Source: Symbiodinium natans
Taxonomy: Eukaryota > Sar > Dinophyceae > Suessiales > Symbiodiniaceae
Direction of reading: 5' to 3'
Length of the DNA stretch: 64,000 nucleotides
NCBI GenBank assembly: GCA_905221605.1
Contig: CAJNDS010000062.1
Span: forward strand, 124,001-188,000
Under the pieces are notes generated by a model that was not told the DNA's origin, did not search any database, and worked only from the letters and a program-made list of their open reading frames with translations. This document shows, piece by piece, positions 35,075 to 45,109 of the stretch (position 1 is its first letter; each line of letters starts with the position of its first letter). The position numbers and the translations under genes are program-made.

Positions 35075-35866
35075 ATGCCCGATCTTCTGCGCTTGCTTAG
35101 CAAGCAGCTGCTGTCCAAGGCAGATGGCTCACGGGTTTTGACATCAGAGGCCTTGCGAGGAGCTTCCGCAGTGGGATTCTACTTTTCAGCAAGCTGGTGT
35201 CCCCCTTGCAGAGGTTTCACGCCTCTTCTGATCGACAGCTACAAGCAGCATCTGCACGCAAAGGGGCTGCGCTGCATCCTCGTGTCATGGGATCGAGATG
35301 AACCATCCTTCGCTGACTATTACTCCTCCATGCCTTGGCTGGCTTTGCCTTATGAGGAGAACTCCATAAACAAGGAGCTTTGCCAGCACTTTGAGGTTCG
35401 CACCATTCCCACGCTGGCACTCGTCGACCCAGAGGGGAACACGATCACCACAGGAGCACGCGAGGCACTGGTCGATGACCCCGAAGGCGAGCACTACCCC
35501 TGGACTGAGCCCAGCGGTCGGGACATGGCAGTCTCAGACCCGAAGCGTCTGAACGACTCGCCATCGGTTATTTGCCTCTGCGAGGAACATGAAGCACCCC
35601 AGGCTGCCGAGGCCCTGAAGGCAGCCGGTGACGACTACGGGTTGTTCATTGGCTGTGGGGGTGGATTGACCAAACAGCTGAACCAACTCTGTGGCCTGAA
35701 ACACACTGGGGTTCCCCGTCTGTTGCTCATCAATTTGCCAGACAACGGTAGCTACTACATTGGGCCTGAAGGTCCGGAGGCTCTATCAGCAGACACGGTT
35801 GCCGGATTTGTGGCTGAGTTTGCTGCGGGTCGCCTTGCCAGGCATCAAATCATGCCGTCCAAGTGA
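35075..35866 (+). CDS. Nucleoredoxin / tryparedoxin-like thioredoxin-fold protein
   Basis: A single uninterrupted 263-codon frame. The N-terminal half is a thioredoxin-like domain of the nucleoredoxin class: FYFSASWCPPCRGF with the redox pair Cys42/Cys45, the long VSWDRDEPSFADYY segment typical of nucleoredoxin and tryparedoxin, and the cis-proline loop VRTIPTLALVDPEG (Pro112). The C-terminal half (about 150-263) is a less familiar domain with FIGCGGGLTKQLNQ and PRLLLINLPDN that may be a degenerate second fold. No signal peptide, so a cytosolic or nuclear disulfide reductase is likely. It is intronless, unlike its neighbours, which suggests a retrocopy of a mature mRNA. The start is chosen as the first ATG after an acceptor-like CGCAG; frame and end are secure. 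Confidence 0.92.
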   Translation: MPDLLRLLSKQLLSKADGSRVLTSEALRGASAVGFYFSASWCPPCRGFTPLLIDSYKQHLHAKGLRCILVSWDRDEPSFADYYSSMPWLALPYEENSINKELCQHFEVRTIPTLALVDPEGNTITTGAREALVDDPEGEHYPWTEPSGRDMAVSDPKRLNDSPSVICLCEEHEAPQAAEALKAAGDDYGLFIGCGGGLTKQLNQLCGLKHTGVPRLLLINLPDNGSYYIGPEGPEALSADTVAGFVAEFAAGRLARHQIMPSK

Positions 35867-36185
35867 ATACCAGAGAGCGCGAGCTCCAAGCAGGCATGCT
35901 GGAGTGCTGGAGGTGAAGGCGACGAGCAGAGGAGTGGTATGGAGTGGTCTCACGCCCATGAAGCCCGCAAGATGACCCACCCGGGCCAGGCTAGGTCGAG
36001 GGCAAATATGAGAAGCTTGGTGACTTGCGGCACGGTGGTGCAGCTTTGACAGATTCATCCGCCGTATCTCATCCCCGTGGCCTCCCGTCCGGCCAAACAG
36101 CTTTAGGACAACTTGGTTGCCTTGACGCCTTGACAGTGGCCTTGAAAGTTTGCTTGCTCGAAGCACCAGCACAGTCAGCATGCAA

Positions 36186-36244
36186 GTTCACCACATGTCA
36201 CCACATGTCACCTCATGTCACCTCATGTCACCTCATGTCACCAC
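36186..36244 (+). repeat. 10-bp tandem repeat CACATGTCAC / CTCATGTCAC
   Basis: Five copies of a decamer, the first ones with CACATGTCAC and the later with CTCATGTCAC. Located downstream of the nucleoredoxin gene. Confidence 0.9.
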
Positions 36245-36353
36245 CACGACTCGATTTGGGTTCTCATCTGACACGGCCTTTTGTGCAGGGCCTGCAGCTT
36301 GCGTGGAGACCGAGGCCAGCTGCCAAAAGCTGTAAACGGCACATGTCCTCAAT

Positions 36354-36470
36354 CTAGCAGCAGTAGCAGCAGTAGCAGCAGTAGCAGCAGTAGCAGCAGT
36401 AGCAGCAGTAGCAGCAGTAGCAGCAGTAGCAGCAGTAGCAGCAGTAGCAGCAGTAGCAGCAGTAGCAGCT
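36354..36470 (+). repeat. 9-bp AGCAGCAGT tandem repeat
   Basis: About 13 copies of AGCAGCAGT, a triplet-compatible simple repeat giving poly-Ser or poly-Ala-Thr frames. No gene. Confidence 0.95.
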
Positions 36471-36596
36471 TCAGCTGCAAAAAACACTGCAGATTAGACT
36501 ATTGCAAGCTGTAGATAGCCTGTGACGCAAAGCGAAAGCCGAGTTGGCTCCTTGCATCTTCCGTCTTAACTCCCGGTCTTTCTGAGGAGCTACAAG

Positions 36597-37257
36597 ATGC
36601 CTTTCACGAAAGTCCGGAAGGGCATTCCTCAGGCACTGCTGCTATTGCTTGTAGCAAGCGCTTTCACTTCTGTCCTTCTTCTCTCAACAGGATGCGCCGC
36701 CGGAGGTGCGAGATGCATACATGGAGAAAAACCGCGACATGCAGCGCAGGTGCCACAAACTGGCTCCCCAGTCACGGTCCGAAGCTGGAACTTGCGGTGC
36801 AAAGGACGAAGTCCAAGCTCATGACCCGAATGGCCGAGTTGGAAGGCCAAAGAGTCTTGCTCCAGTGGCCTCTGCGAAGTCTCTCTGGGAACTGGGAAAG
36901 GTGCGCCAGTGGATCCGAGGGAGCTGAACCGAAGGCCCGCAGAGTCGTCTGCATGCTGAATACAGTTCTACATAATCTACAGTACCATACAAGCCATGTG
37001 AAGGGTATGGGACGGAGTCAGAGTGAAGAAGGGACCAGTCAGAAGTAGGGATCCCGTGTGTGGGAGGTCCGTGGTGATTGTCGATGTGCTGGCCTTAGCA
37101 AGGGCTAGCAGATAGCACGAGGACATGCTCAGGATCTTTGAGATGCAGTCGCGCGTCGGAGGCTGCGGAAGAGGCGCAGGATGAGTCGGACATGAAGTTC
37201 GACTTCGACGGAACTGAGGTTGTTATGGAAGCTATGGAACCTATGGAAGGGATGTGA
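36597..37257 (+). CDS. Small coiled-coil protein with acidic C-terminus, unassigned
   Basis: Pieces in order: an ATG frame at 36597 (MPFTKVRKGI), after CAACAG at about 36690 a frame DAPPEVRDAYMEKNRDMQ, then KLELAVQRTKSKLMTRMAELEG (about 36782-36850, coiled-coil-like), and a last exon ending at 37257 with ASEAAEEAQDESDMKFDFDG, VVMEAMEPMEGM and TGA. Order and style suggest one helical protein with an acidic tail, but the junctions between pieces were not resolved and the family is not recognised. Confidence 0.4.
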
Positions 37258-37465
37258 CTCCATGTGGCATGAAAAGGGGCTCCTCAATCACGTGAAGTAA
37301 ACAGCCGCAGAAGTCTGACCAAGCCAACCAGGGAGAAGGATATCCGCTTAATGACCCGAACCTGGGCCAATGACGAGCGCGATCGTGTCCTTGCGGCTCA
37401 AAGCTTGGCTGCGGTAGAAACCGCTTCTCGGATATCTCGGCTACCTCCCACCTGCCTCCCGAGCC

Positions 37466-38900
37466 ATGTCCATCGAGGTGTTTGACAATTACTTCAAGGT
37501 GCCGCCGTGATCTTGCTTTCGGTGGAGACGAGCTGCGCCTTACCTTACCCCCATCAATTGGGTCCCAGGCGGGCTCAGCTCTGCCCAGCTGCCAGGAGGG
37601 CCGGAAGATTGTGACTGTCAAGGACGTCGAGCCTGAGCAGTTCATCAAGGCCTTCTCCCAGCACCTCAAGCGCCAAGGTCCTTCCCTGAGACTGTTGCCA
37701 TCTGTCGCCCGTGACGCAGCAGAATGCACAGCAGGCTTCGTGCAGGGCGTGTGGTGTCATGCAAGCTGCAAGCTGAAGGCCGCTTCGAGCTGCCGAAGTG
37801 GGCAGATGTCGTAAAGACCAGCAAGGCCAAGGAGCTGCCACCCTCTGCACCTTGGCACATCTTGGCACATCTTGGCACATCTTGGCACATCTTGGCACAT
37901 CTTGGCACATCTTGGCACATCTTGGCGTCCTGGGATGGCCGACGAAGCATGAATGCTCGTGAGATATAGGTGCCGGCACTTGACGCCGGCGGGCTTGTCT
38001 GTTTTGCGAGGAGCAGGGGGACTTCACGAGTTGCAAGTCGAAGTAGCACGTGTCTTCACATTCTCCTTCACAGTTCTATGCATCTTCAACTTTGGCTCTT
38101 GCTCAGACTTGCGCGTCTCAGCTAAGGACCCAGACTGGCTGTACGTGAGAACAGCATCCATGGTGCGAAAGATCTACATCCGCAAGGGCATGGGCGTTGG
38201 CAGCATGGCTCCATTTCAATGATTTGATGGGTAGGGCGGTGTTGGCAGGGCATGGCAGGGCATGGCAGGGCATGGCAGGGCATGGCAGCAAGCACGGCAC
38301 TGGCGGTGTTCGATATGTGAGGTGCCTTCAAGAAGGTCTATGGTGGACAGAAGCGCCGAGGAACATGCACCAATGTCTTCGTGCGTCCCCCAGTTTTCGG
38401 GCTCACAGTCTTGGCAGAGCCCAGACCTTGCCTTCTGAGACCAAAGCCTCCGGCAAGATCGCGCGGTACATTCTGCAGCAGCTGGAGGACGCATCATTGG
38501 TCTAGCATGGGCATGGCCGAATGCTTGTGCACACCACATCCAAGTTCTTGTGGCTGTGCAAGATGACGAGTATGCCTACCAGGAGATGGGACTTGTGGAG
38601 CAGGATGAGCAGGGTGGCAGGATGATCACGAAGGATGGTGGTCCCAGGGAGCTTGGTTGCGTCCCCCACTCTCCATGGCTGTGAGTCCTCACAGGAGGGC
38701 CAGCGAGAGCTGGACACCGTCGCAGTTCAGGCAGCGGCAGAAGAGGCTGGCTGTGTCTTTTGTTGTGAGCTACCTTCCCGGCACCATCTAAGCACCTTTT
38801 TTGAGCTGCTGATTGCCCTCCATGCTGCCACGCGGAGTATAATTCTAGTTTGCGATCAGAGTCGAATGTGTGCTCAGCTCTGCAGGAGGAGGAAGACTGA
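37466..38900 (+). CDS. RPS19: 40S ribosomal protein S19 (eS19), copy 1
   Basis: A small-subunit protein of the 40S head. Nine exons keep phase: 37466-37477, 37608-37677 ([14 protein letters not shown]), 37779-37846 ([21 protein letters not shown]), 38127-38199 ([20 protein letters not shown]), 38322-38380 ([14 protein letters not shown]), 38440-38487 ([13 protein letters not shown]), 38583-38633 ([16 protein letters not shown]), 38695-38745 ([12 protein letters not shown]), 38886-38900 (EEED, TGA). Total 148 residues, against 145 in human. Donor types are GT, GT, GC, GC, GT, GA, GA, GC. Exon 1 (MSIE, or [11 protein letters not shown] with the later GT) is the least sure part. Intron 3 starts with seven CTTGGCACAT decamers and intron 4 holds GCAGGGCATG decamers. 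Confidence 0.94.
37851..37926 (+). repeat. CTTGGCACAT decamer, seven copies (RPS19 copy 1, intron 3)
   Basis: Perfect 10-bp units begin four bases after the GC donor of exon 3. The second RPS19 gene has six units at the same place. Confidence 0.95.
38247..38289 (+). repeat. GCAGGGCATG decamer (RPS19 copy 1, intron 4)
   Basis: Four copies of a 10-bp unit 48 bases after the exon-4 donor. The same repeat occurs at 39909-39951 in copy 2. Confidence 0.95.
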
Positions 38901-39137
38901 GCCGTGGGCAAAACTGTCCACAGCTTGAGATGGCAGGGATCAGAGAGCTTGTGTGTGCGAGAAGATATCGGTCGAAAATGGGTATCCGACTCAGTCCCCC
39001 GCCTCGACCGCCTTGCAGCCTAGTTGGCCTAGCGTCTGCATGTCGCTTGACCTTCCACGATTAGATTTGTGGCCGCCGCAGCTCGCAGCTTGGCTGCGGT
39101 GTTCACCCTTTCTCGTACCCGGGTCCTGGCGTCCATC

Positions 39138-40529
39138 ATGTCCATCGAGGTGTTTGACAATTACTTCAAGGTGCCGCCGTGATCTTGCTTTCGGTGGAGA
39201 CGAGCTGCGCCTTACCTTACCCCCATCAATTGGGTCCCAGGCGGGCTCAGCTCTGCCCAGCTGCCAGGAGGGCCGGAAGATTGTGACTGTCAAGGACGTC
39301 GAGCCTGAGCAGTTCATCAAGGCCTTCTCCCAGCACCTCAAGCGCCAAGGTCCTTCCCTGAGACTGTTGCCATCTGTCGCCCGTGACGCAGCAGAATGCA
39401 CAGCAGGCTTCGTGCAGGGCGTGTGGTGTCATGCAAGCTGCAAGCTGAAGGCCGCTTCGAGCTGCCGAAGTGGGCAGATGTCGTAAAGACCAGCAAGGCC
39501 AAGGAGCTGCCACCCTCTGCACCTTGGCACATCTTGGCACATCTTGGCACATCTTGGCACATCTTGGCACATCTTGGCACATCTTGGCGTCCTGGGATGG
39601 CCGACGAAGCATGAATGCTCGTGAGATATAGGTGCCGGCACTTGACGCCGGCGGGCTTGTCTGTTTTGCGAGGAGCAGGGGGACTTCACGAGTTGCAAGT
39701 CGAAGTAGCACGTGTCTTCACATTCTCCTTCACAGTTCTATGCATCTTCAACTTTGGCTCTTGCTCAGACTTGCGCGTCTCAGCTAAGGACCCAGACTGG
39801 CTGTACGTGAGAACAGCATCCATGGTGCGAAAGATCTACATCCGCAAGGGCATGGGCGTTGGCAGCATGGCTCCATTTCAATGATTTGATGGGTAGGGCG
39901 GTGTTGGCAGGGCATGGCAGGGCATGGCAGGGCATGGCAGGGCATGGCAGCAAGCACGGCACTGGCGGTGTTCGATATGTGAGGTGCCTTCAAGAAGGTC
40001 TATGGTGGACAGAAGCGCCGAGGAACATGCACCAATGTCTTCGTGCGTCCCCCAGTTTTCGGGCTCACAGTCTTGGCAGAGCCCAGACCTTGCCTTCTGA
40101 GACCAAAGCCTCCGGCAAGATCGCGCGGTACATTCTGCAGCAGCTGGAGGATGCAACATATTTGGCACATGATTGCATGGAAGCATGGGGCTCGGCCAGT
40201 GGTGTGTGCGTGTGCGTTCATTTGACAGGAAATGGGCCTTGTAGAGCAAGACGAGCAGGGCGGCCGAATGATCACGAAGGAGGGGAAGCCCAGTGAGCCC
40301 AGTGGAAGCAGAAGCGCATCCAGAGAAGGTATGCTAGTGGGGCAAGATCGCTCGTGTGATCGCGTGGCTTCACCAGGAGGGCCAGCGTGAGTTGGACACT
40401 GTGGCAGTCCAAGCAGCAGCAGAAGAGGCCGAAAAACCACAGGGTGCTGCAGACTTCTTTTGACGCTGTCTCCTCCTCACTGCTAAAATCTTCACTGCCC
40501 ATGCCCAATTTCAGGAGGAGGAAGATTGA
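39138..40529 (+). CDS. RPS19: 40S ribosomal protein S19 (eS19), copy 2
   Basis: Same nine-exon plan as copy 1: 39138-39149, 39280-39349, 39451-39518, 39789-39861, 39984-40042, 40102-40149, 40229-40279, 40377-40427, 40515-40529. The product is predicted to be identical in sequence to copy 1 (148 residues, exon 1 with the same caveat). From the ATG to the end of exon 6, exons and introns match copy 1 except for one fewer 10-bp unit in intron 3. Exons 7-9 carry 16 differences in 117 bases, all synonymous, and introns 6-8 no longer align. Donors of exons 6 and 7 are GA (GATGCA, GAGGGG). Highly expressed dinoflagellate genes often sit in same-direction tandem copies. Confidence 0.94.
39523..39588 (+). 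repeat. CTTGGCACAT decamer, six copies (RPS19 copy 2, intron 3)
   Basis: Same position as in copy 1, one unit shorter. This is the only length difference seen inside the shared 1-kb block. Confidence 0.95.
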
Positions 40530-41040
40530 ACAGCTGAGAGCGGCGAGTGGGTGCGAGAGGTGAAAGTTGTCATTGTTGCTCCAGCTGCCGTCTGAGTCAC
40601 AGGGTGCGCTGCGCAGGATTGTTCAGGTACCATGTTTTTCTGGCCACTGCACGACATGGATTTCGGGCTCCCGTGGAGACACTGAACAGACATTATATAG
40701 CCATGCGAAGGCTTGTGCGCGGGTGTCTTTCGCGCCACCGCTTGTGGGAATCCCAGCAGCCACACGGTTCAAGGCTGGCTTGATGCAGCTTCTTACTTAC
40801 TTACAATTTCGACGGTAGGGATCTGTAGGGATCGGCAGGGACACGCCCTCATCGAACAGCTAGCCATGTGGAGTGTGCCCTAGGCTTGCAGAAACACTGA
40901 TTCTGCGCCTGTACGCTGTCATAAGAGAGAAACGAGACAAGAACAGCTGACCGCTACCCCCTGACCCCAGCAGCAGAAGCAGACACACCCAGCAGTGCCT
41001 GACACCAACCCTTCCTCGTTCCTCGTGCTCGTGGTCATGT
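40530..41040 (+). other. Upstream region of the microexon array, possible 5' exons
   Basis: Short frames between AG and GT-like borders: GALRRIVQ (40610-40627, donor GTACCA), and GHALIEQLAMWSVP (about 40838-40885) after CGGCAG. These could be 5' exons of the array gene, but phases were not checked against a known protein. Confidence 0.25.
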
Positions 41041-41042
41041 CC

Positions 41043-41180
41043 CAGGCCCAGGGGCTTTCGGTGCGAAATCTCAATCTTGCCTGCCGTCACCTTCGTGACA
41101 GTCTCATGCTGTTGAATATCAATCACCTCGCCTGCAAAGAGGGCGGTGCAGCGATGGTGCCGCCACGGCCGCCTGCGCAG
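41043..41180 (+). CDS. Leader exon plus first 13-codon unit of the array
   Basis: A frame AQGLSVRNLNLACRHLRDSL, then MLLNINHLACKE, runs directly into unit 1 (41142-41180, GGAAMVPPRPPAQ) without a stop; AAAGAG at 41136-41141 can also serve as an acceptor. Unit 1 is the most divergent copy. Donor after it is GACCTC. Confidence 0.45.
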
Positions 41181-44100
41181 GACCTCCTCATGCTCATCTC
41201 ATAAGCTTTCAGAAACGGCCAGAGTGGACAACCCGAAATAGCATTATCGCCAACGCGCCCCGCCTCTGCACGCCTGAACAAGAGATATCAGAAACACCAT
41301 AGGGTTAGGGTTAGGCTTTACGGTCTAGAGGAGGTCTCATAGTCTCTTTGCAGGGGCCAAAAGGGCCGATAGGGGTGTGCATAGGGGTCATGCCCTTCCC
41401 CTATGAAGATCTTGGCATGTCATGTGTGGATCCGTTCGTGTGTCGCTCGTCTGTTTTCAGTTCAGTTTTTCCTGCACTTTGCTCCGTGCCCTTTCTGCTT
41501 GGCGTCTGTTGCCAGTGCAAGTCGTACTGTATGGATTGGGGAAAGGCGGCAGGGTGTCTCTTGAACAGGGCGGCGCTGCGGCAATGCTGACGCGCCCGCC
41601 TCCACAGGACAGCCTTGCTGATGCATGTACTTCCACAACCCATCCCATGTTCAAGCCTCTCCAGACACGGTCTCAGGCAGACTTCGAGCAAGTGTAGAAG
41701 TATCACCTAAACTAAGTCATAAGGATCCCCAGGAATGAAGAGTGGAATGCTGCAAGTAGTCAGTCGGTGCGGTTGTTCTGTCGACGCAGGCACACAAATT
41801 ACGATCACTCGGACGCGTCGTCACATGTTTAATTTACTTAGTTTTGTTGCGCCATTATATGTATAGATACACATCTACTCTACCCCTCCCCTCATTCCAC
41901 ATGAGCCTGCTATGGTTGTACTTGCTGGCACAGATCCAGAAACCAAGCTTGATTTTTTCTCTGCAGCCAAACCTTCTTCTTTGGTGGGAGCTTGGCATTT
42001 CATCGACCTTCTGTTTTCAAATTAGTTTCACTTCGAACGCTACGCGACGAGTCTTGACCGGAACCTGCCCAAGCCCCCACCCCCCCTGTGGGTGGTCAGG
42101 AGGGGGGGGGTTCGGGAGGGCGGGGAAGGGGGGGGGGGCGAGGGGGGCGAGGCTGAGGCTTGGGGGATTGAAAGGCATGCCGTCACCATTTAAAGAGCCA
42201 GTTCTGCTTGAAAAACAAAAGAGCACAGAGTTTTGCAACTGGTTACAGTAGTGCCGGCAGTGGTGAGGTTGGAAGAGGGAGGGAGCTGCCACACATTCCC
42301 AAACGAATTGGCGTGGGGGAGGCGGGGGGAGTGGAGGGAGGGGGAGGGGGAGGGGGGGGGGCGGAGGGGCTCAATGGCCCGATGCCTTGGCGGACTTCCA
42401 CCTTGTGCATGCTGCACGGTAATTAGCTGCCCAGCATCTCAGTCTGCATCCTACACTTCAGTAGGCGGTAGACTGCTTGAAAGTCACTCCAAAATCATTT
42501 TGCAGGGTGGCGCTGCAGCGCTGCTGACGCGGCCGCCTCCGCAGGACCCGCGTGCTAAGTCTGCCAGGTCCGTGTTGCCCGAAGCACTGGCCGGATTGTG
42601 TCACTTGGCGCAGCCACGTTTGCCGTGCCACGTGGAAAACATTGGAAAACCATGACTGCCGAGGGAGTGATTTTCGGGTGGATCCGGAATGGCAGCAGAC
42701 GTAGAGCTCCTCGTTGTGCAGTTGTGCAGGGTGGTGCGGCAGCGCTGCTCACGCGTCCGCCCCCACAGGACCTACCCTTGACATACTTAGGTGGCCAATA
42801 CCTTTGAATGTGGTGGGACACTGCCACCAGTGCTTCATGATTGAACGAGGTCAAGGAATGTGATGAAGTTGTAACCTTGTGCCGGCTCTTGGTTTGCGCA
42901 GGGCGGTGCCGCGGCGCTGCTGATGCGGCCGCCTCCGCAGGACTGCTATGTCTGCATGCTGCAGCTGCGCAGCTTCGGGAGTGTGAGTGTGTTCCACATC
43001 ACACACAAGTACAGCCAGACAGTCAGCATGCCAAGAGTCGAAGCTGCGAGGGATGCAGAGCCGCGGGTCTAACAGAAATTGCAACCATGCTTTAGTCTAA
43101 TGCTTAGTGGCTTAGTAAGCCTGGGGGGGCCCTCAATAACATGTAGCGAAAGTGGTGAAGTGAGTATACACCAAGGGGGCCTCTAAGCGTGCCTGGGTAC
43201 AGGGCGGCGCTGCAGCACTGCTGACGCGGCCACCTCCGCAGGACTCGCGTGGTAATTATACCAAGTTACAGAATAATGTGCGTTGCAACATTGCTCGTGC
43301 CATCCACAACATCACTCACTCGGATTATGAGCCATGGGACAATTTGCGCCCGACCATCTCTTCCCTGCGATCCGGGCGCCCGTGCTTCGTCGATCGTCAG
43401 AACCTTTGGTGCAAGCTTCCTCTCGGCGCACCATCGCCATAGAAATGACGTCACGCTACAACCGCCACCTGCCCTCATTCTACATGAGCCCGGTTGCATT
43501 GACTGGCAGAGACCCGGAAGCCAAGGTCGGTTTTTGGGCTACTTCCACAACTTTTTCCTTCGTGAAAAGTCGAGACCATCTGTCTCTTAAGTTTCATCTC
43601 TGCTGCGCGCGTTGGTTACTGTAGCCTGGCAGCCCAGCATCCGAAACTCTACATCCTGTACTTCAGGCGGTAGACTGCTTGAAGATCACTCCAAAAATCA
43701 TTTTGCAGGGCGGCGCTGCAGCGCTGCTGACGCGGCCGCCTCCGCAGGACGCGCGTGCTAAGTCTGCCAGATCCGTGTTGCCCGAAGCACAACGAGCCCG
43801 ATGACCCGGATTGTGTGACTTGTCGGCGCGCAACGTTTGCCGAGCCACGTCGAAGACCTTTACTGCCAGGGGAGTGATTCGGGTTGATCCGGAATGGTAG
43901 CAGACAGAGCTCCTCGTTGTTCAGGGTGGTGCGGCAGGGCTGCTCACCCGTCCGCCCCCACAGGACCTACTTGTACCATGTATTTACTTAGATGGCATTC
44001 GCCGGTCAGACTTTTCACGTGTGAAGGTTGCAAGCAGCTGGTCAAACTTGATTTTGTCGCCAGTGCTTCCTGATTGAACGAGAGTCAAGGAACGTGATCA

Positions 44101-44238
44101 GAATGCGAGCGGAATACGATGTTTACAAGCAGTATGCCGGCGCGCACTACCCGGAGCAAAGGTTTTGCAGTTGGGATGAGCCGTGTTCTCGTTGTGCAGG
44201 GCGGCGCAGCCGCGCTGCTCACGCGGCCGCCTCCCCAG
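41142..44238 (+). CDS. Array of nine 39-nt microexons encoding a 13-residue repeat
   Basis: Nine segments of exactly 39 bases: 41142-41180, 41569-41607, 42506-42544, 42730-42768, 42902-42940, 43203-43241, 43709-43747, 43925-43963, 44200-44238. Each follows an AG acceptor (mostly TGCAG or ACAG), encodes GGAAALLTRPPPQ or a close variant, and is followed by GAC, i.e. a GA-type donor like those in RPS19. Spacers of 133-898 bases are unrelated, apart from one duplicated pair. Differences between units fall mostly at third codon positions (Gly, Ala, Leu, Arg, Pro codons vary while residues stay), which indicates selection on protein. All units are phase 0, so joining them in order yields a (13)9 Ala/Pro-rich repeat domain. 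Function and family unknown. Confidence 0.7.
42066..42370. repeat. G-rich low-complexity patches in array intron
   Basis: Runs of G and GGGGA at about 42096-42160 and 42310-42370, with a C-rich patch at 42070-42085. These lie in the long spacer between units 2 and 3. Confidence 0.8.
42440..42870 (+). repeat. Duplicated block carrying array units 3 and 4 (copy A)
   Basis: From about CACTTCAG(T)AGGCGGTAGACTGCTTGAA through units 3 and 4 to GATTGAACGAG and GTCAAGGAA, this block matches 43645-44100 with substitutions and small indels, including the unique spacer between units. Confidence 0.85.
43645..44100 (+). repeat. Duplicated block carrying array units 7 and 8 (copy B)
   Basis: Diverged copy of 42440-42870, offset about 1.2 kb. 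The two copies show how the array grew: at least one step copied two microexons with their introns together. Confidence 0.85.
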
Positions 44239-44960
44239 GACTTGGGGACTTGGGAGTTGGAGTTCCGTTGCCTCATGTCTGCCTATGTGTCGCCAGGAGA
44301 TACTCAGCCTTTTTAGACCCATGTAGATCTAGGAATGGGAGTCAGCGAATGAGCTGCTGTGAATCGGAGTTTTCGTACCTTCAACAACAGCAACGCCACA
44401 TGAAAATGAAGGGGATAGCTTACGTGTCTGAAACCACATTTCCAACACCGAACTTGTTTTTCTGATTCACAGCTTAACCTCGGAATTAGACCATCCCGGA
44501 CAGCGGGGGAGGAAGAAAACATCGGCGAGCCAATGATGCGAAATCGATAAGGTTCCTCTAATTTGATGACGAAATAGGCCCACGGACATTCCCCTTGTGG
44601 CCCACGAAAAGTTCAAAGCGAAAGGGTGGGAGGGGAAGCAGTTTAGGGTTTGGGTTTGGTGCTTTGGGGGTTTCAAATTCTGACCTGGAAGTCTTATAGG
44701 TTCTGACCAGGATGACGAATCAATTTGTGGAATACTGCAGAGTATTTCACGGTCGTCCTGGGCCAAATTTTGGATGCTTGCTCCAAACAACGCAGAACCT
44801 CCCATTATCGACGCCCCGGGCAACCCATAGCCATGGTTAGGGACCCGAGGTAACAGTTGCGGAGTCGTAATTCATCCTTTTTGCTGGTAGGCATCTCACG
44901 CTGGTTCGCCCGATAGTATAACAAGCCTTCCCCTCCCCACCCTGCAACTAAGCTCTCAGA
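44239..44960. other. Unassigned stretch after the array
   Basis: Contains GTTTAGGGTTTGGGTTTGGTG (about 44641-44661), which is telomere-like but degenerate, and no recognised exon. A tenth copy of the 39-nt unit was not seen. Confidence 0.4.
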
Positions 44961-45109
44961 TTTTGTCAGCATGGCCGGCGGCATCTGATGGTAGCTTCCT
45001 GCGTGCCAGCGTCGTCCTTGAGGAGGGAGGACTCCAGACACAAGCAGTGCCGCCGAGTCCTGCTCTCAGCGGCCTTAGCATCAGAAATCACAATGTGAAC
45101 TGCTGCAAG

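Larger units (their letters stand above)
35867..36590. other. Intergenic, with two simple repeats
   Basis: No exon recognised. It holds the CATGTCACCT decamers and the AGCAGCAGT nonamers listed separately, ending at the acceptor-like CTACAAG before the ATG at 36597. Confidence 0.5.

Noticed and set aside
41142-44238. Regularly recurring 39-bp repeats could suggest a CRISPR array
   Set aside because: Spacers vary from 133 to 898 bases, the repeats vary at third codon positions, each is bordered by AG and GAC like exons, and no cas genes or prokaryotic context exist.
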